A stretch of 5,864 bases of DNA from Thermoplasmatales archaeon (GTDB taxonomy: Archaea; Thermoplasmatota; JASEFT01; JAUWIS01). The notes beneath the pieces are model-generated. The model was not told where the DNA came from and did not search any database. It saw only the letters and a list, made by a program, of their open reading frames with translations. The DNA lies in the NCBI GenBank assembly GCA_030019485.1, contig JASEEW010000116.1, positions 1-5,864 on the forward strand. The letters are read 5' to 3'. The translations under genes were made by a program, and so were the position numbers. Below are positions 5,771 to 5,864 of the stretch, piece by piece. The stretch's first letter is position 1. Each line of letters starts with the position of its first letter.

Positions 5771-5864
5771 ATGGGTATGCTGCCGAAAAATAAACCTATT
5801 GAATGCCCAAGATGTTGGGTTAAAATGAATCAAACAGAGGTAAATGTTTTAGGTCCTAATGTGA
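5771..5864 (+). CDS. Probable TFIIB-type zinc-ribbon protein, N-terminal 31 residues only
   Basis: The frame is open to the right edge. It reads MGMLPKNKPIECPRCWVKMN and then QTEVNVLGPNV. Cys12-Pro-Arg-Cys15 followed by a WVKMNQTEV stretch is the first half of the zf-TFIIB pattern, in which CPxCxxxM is followed by a short strand, then a second CPxCGG and WLD. The second half would lie outside the window, so the assignment is tentative. These small proteins are of unknown or accessory role and may bind nucleic acid. An ATG at 5777, two codons in, is also possible because AGGT (5767-5770) sits six bases before it. Its closeness to the 23-codon gene suggests co-transcription. Confidence 0.55.
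   Translation, partial: MGMLPKNKPIECPRCWVKMNQTEVNVLGPNV

Noticed and set aside
1..5864. CRISPR arrays, tRNA/rRNA genes, transposase or integrase genes
   Set aside because: No regularly spaced repeats, tRNA cloverleaf, rRNA-like stretches or transposase motifs were seen on either strand. The palindrome in lhr is the only element with a mobile look.

Overview
The window looks like a piece of an archaeal, probably euryarchaeal, chromosome. The evidence is the gene content (a stand-alone Lrp/AsnC RAM domain, an archaeal SbcD-related phosphoesterase, a full-length Lhr helicase, a minimal AbrB protein) and the control signals. Four gene starts sit about 22-25 bases behind an A/T-rich box resembling TTTAAATA with a purine-rich BRE-like flank, as in leaderless archaeal transcription. 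Genes that are internal to operons or have leaders instead carry Shine-Dalgarno-like sequences. The DNA is A+T-rich by eye, and Arg is mostly AGA/AGG. The lineage cannot be fixed from sequence alone.

Left region (1-965, minus strand): a leaderless promoter drives a 53-residue AbrB-fold protein (772-933). It is followed 43 bases later by the N-terminal 242 residues of a secreted or surface-anchored protein (1-728, running off the left edge) with a jelly-roll/MAM-like beta domain. The first is very short and the second has no stop in the window, so both are easy to miss.

Middle region (1021-2026): a plus-strand YfcE-type metallophosphoesterase (1051-1722) converges with, and overlaps by 25 bases, a minus-strand RAM-only Lrp-type protein (1698-1967). 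The RAM gene shares a 78-base divergent promoter region with the next operon.

Right-centre (2046-5542): a two-gene operon encodes an archaeal SbcD/Mre11-related phosphoesterase and an Lhr-family DNA helicase. The two genes overlap by 4 bases (GTGA). The pairing suggests joint work in DNA repair and recalls the bacterial helicase-PdeM-ligase clusters. The helicase gene contains a striking 65-base nested palindrome (13-bp perfect outer arms) that is translated in frame between helicase motifs I and Ia. This looks like a palindromic element inserted into the coding sequence.

Right end (5543-5864): two perfect hairpins follow the helicase. Then come a promoter, a near-perfect Shine-Dalgarno sequence and a 23-codon Cys/Lys-rich small gene. 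Twelve bases later begins a zinc-ribbon protein that runs off the right edge.
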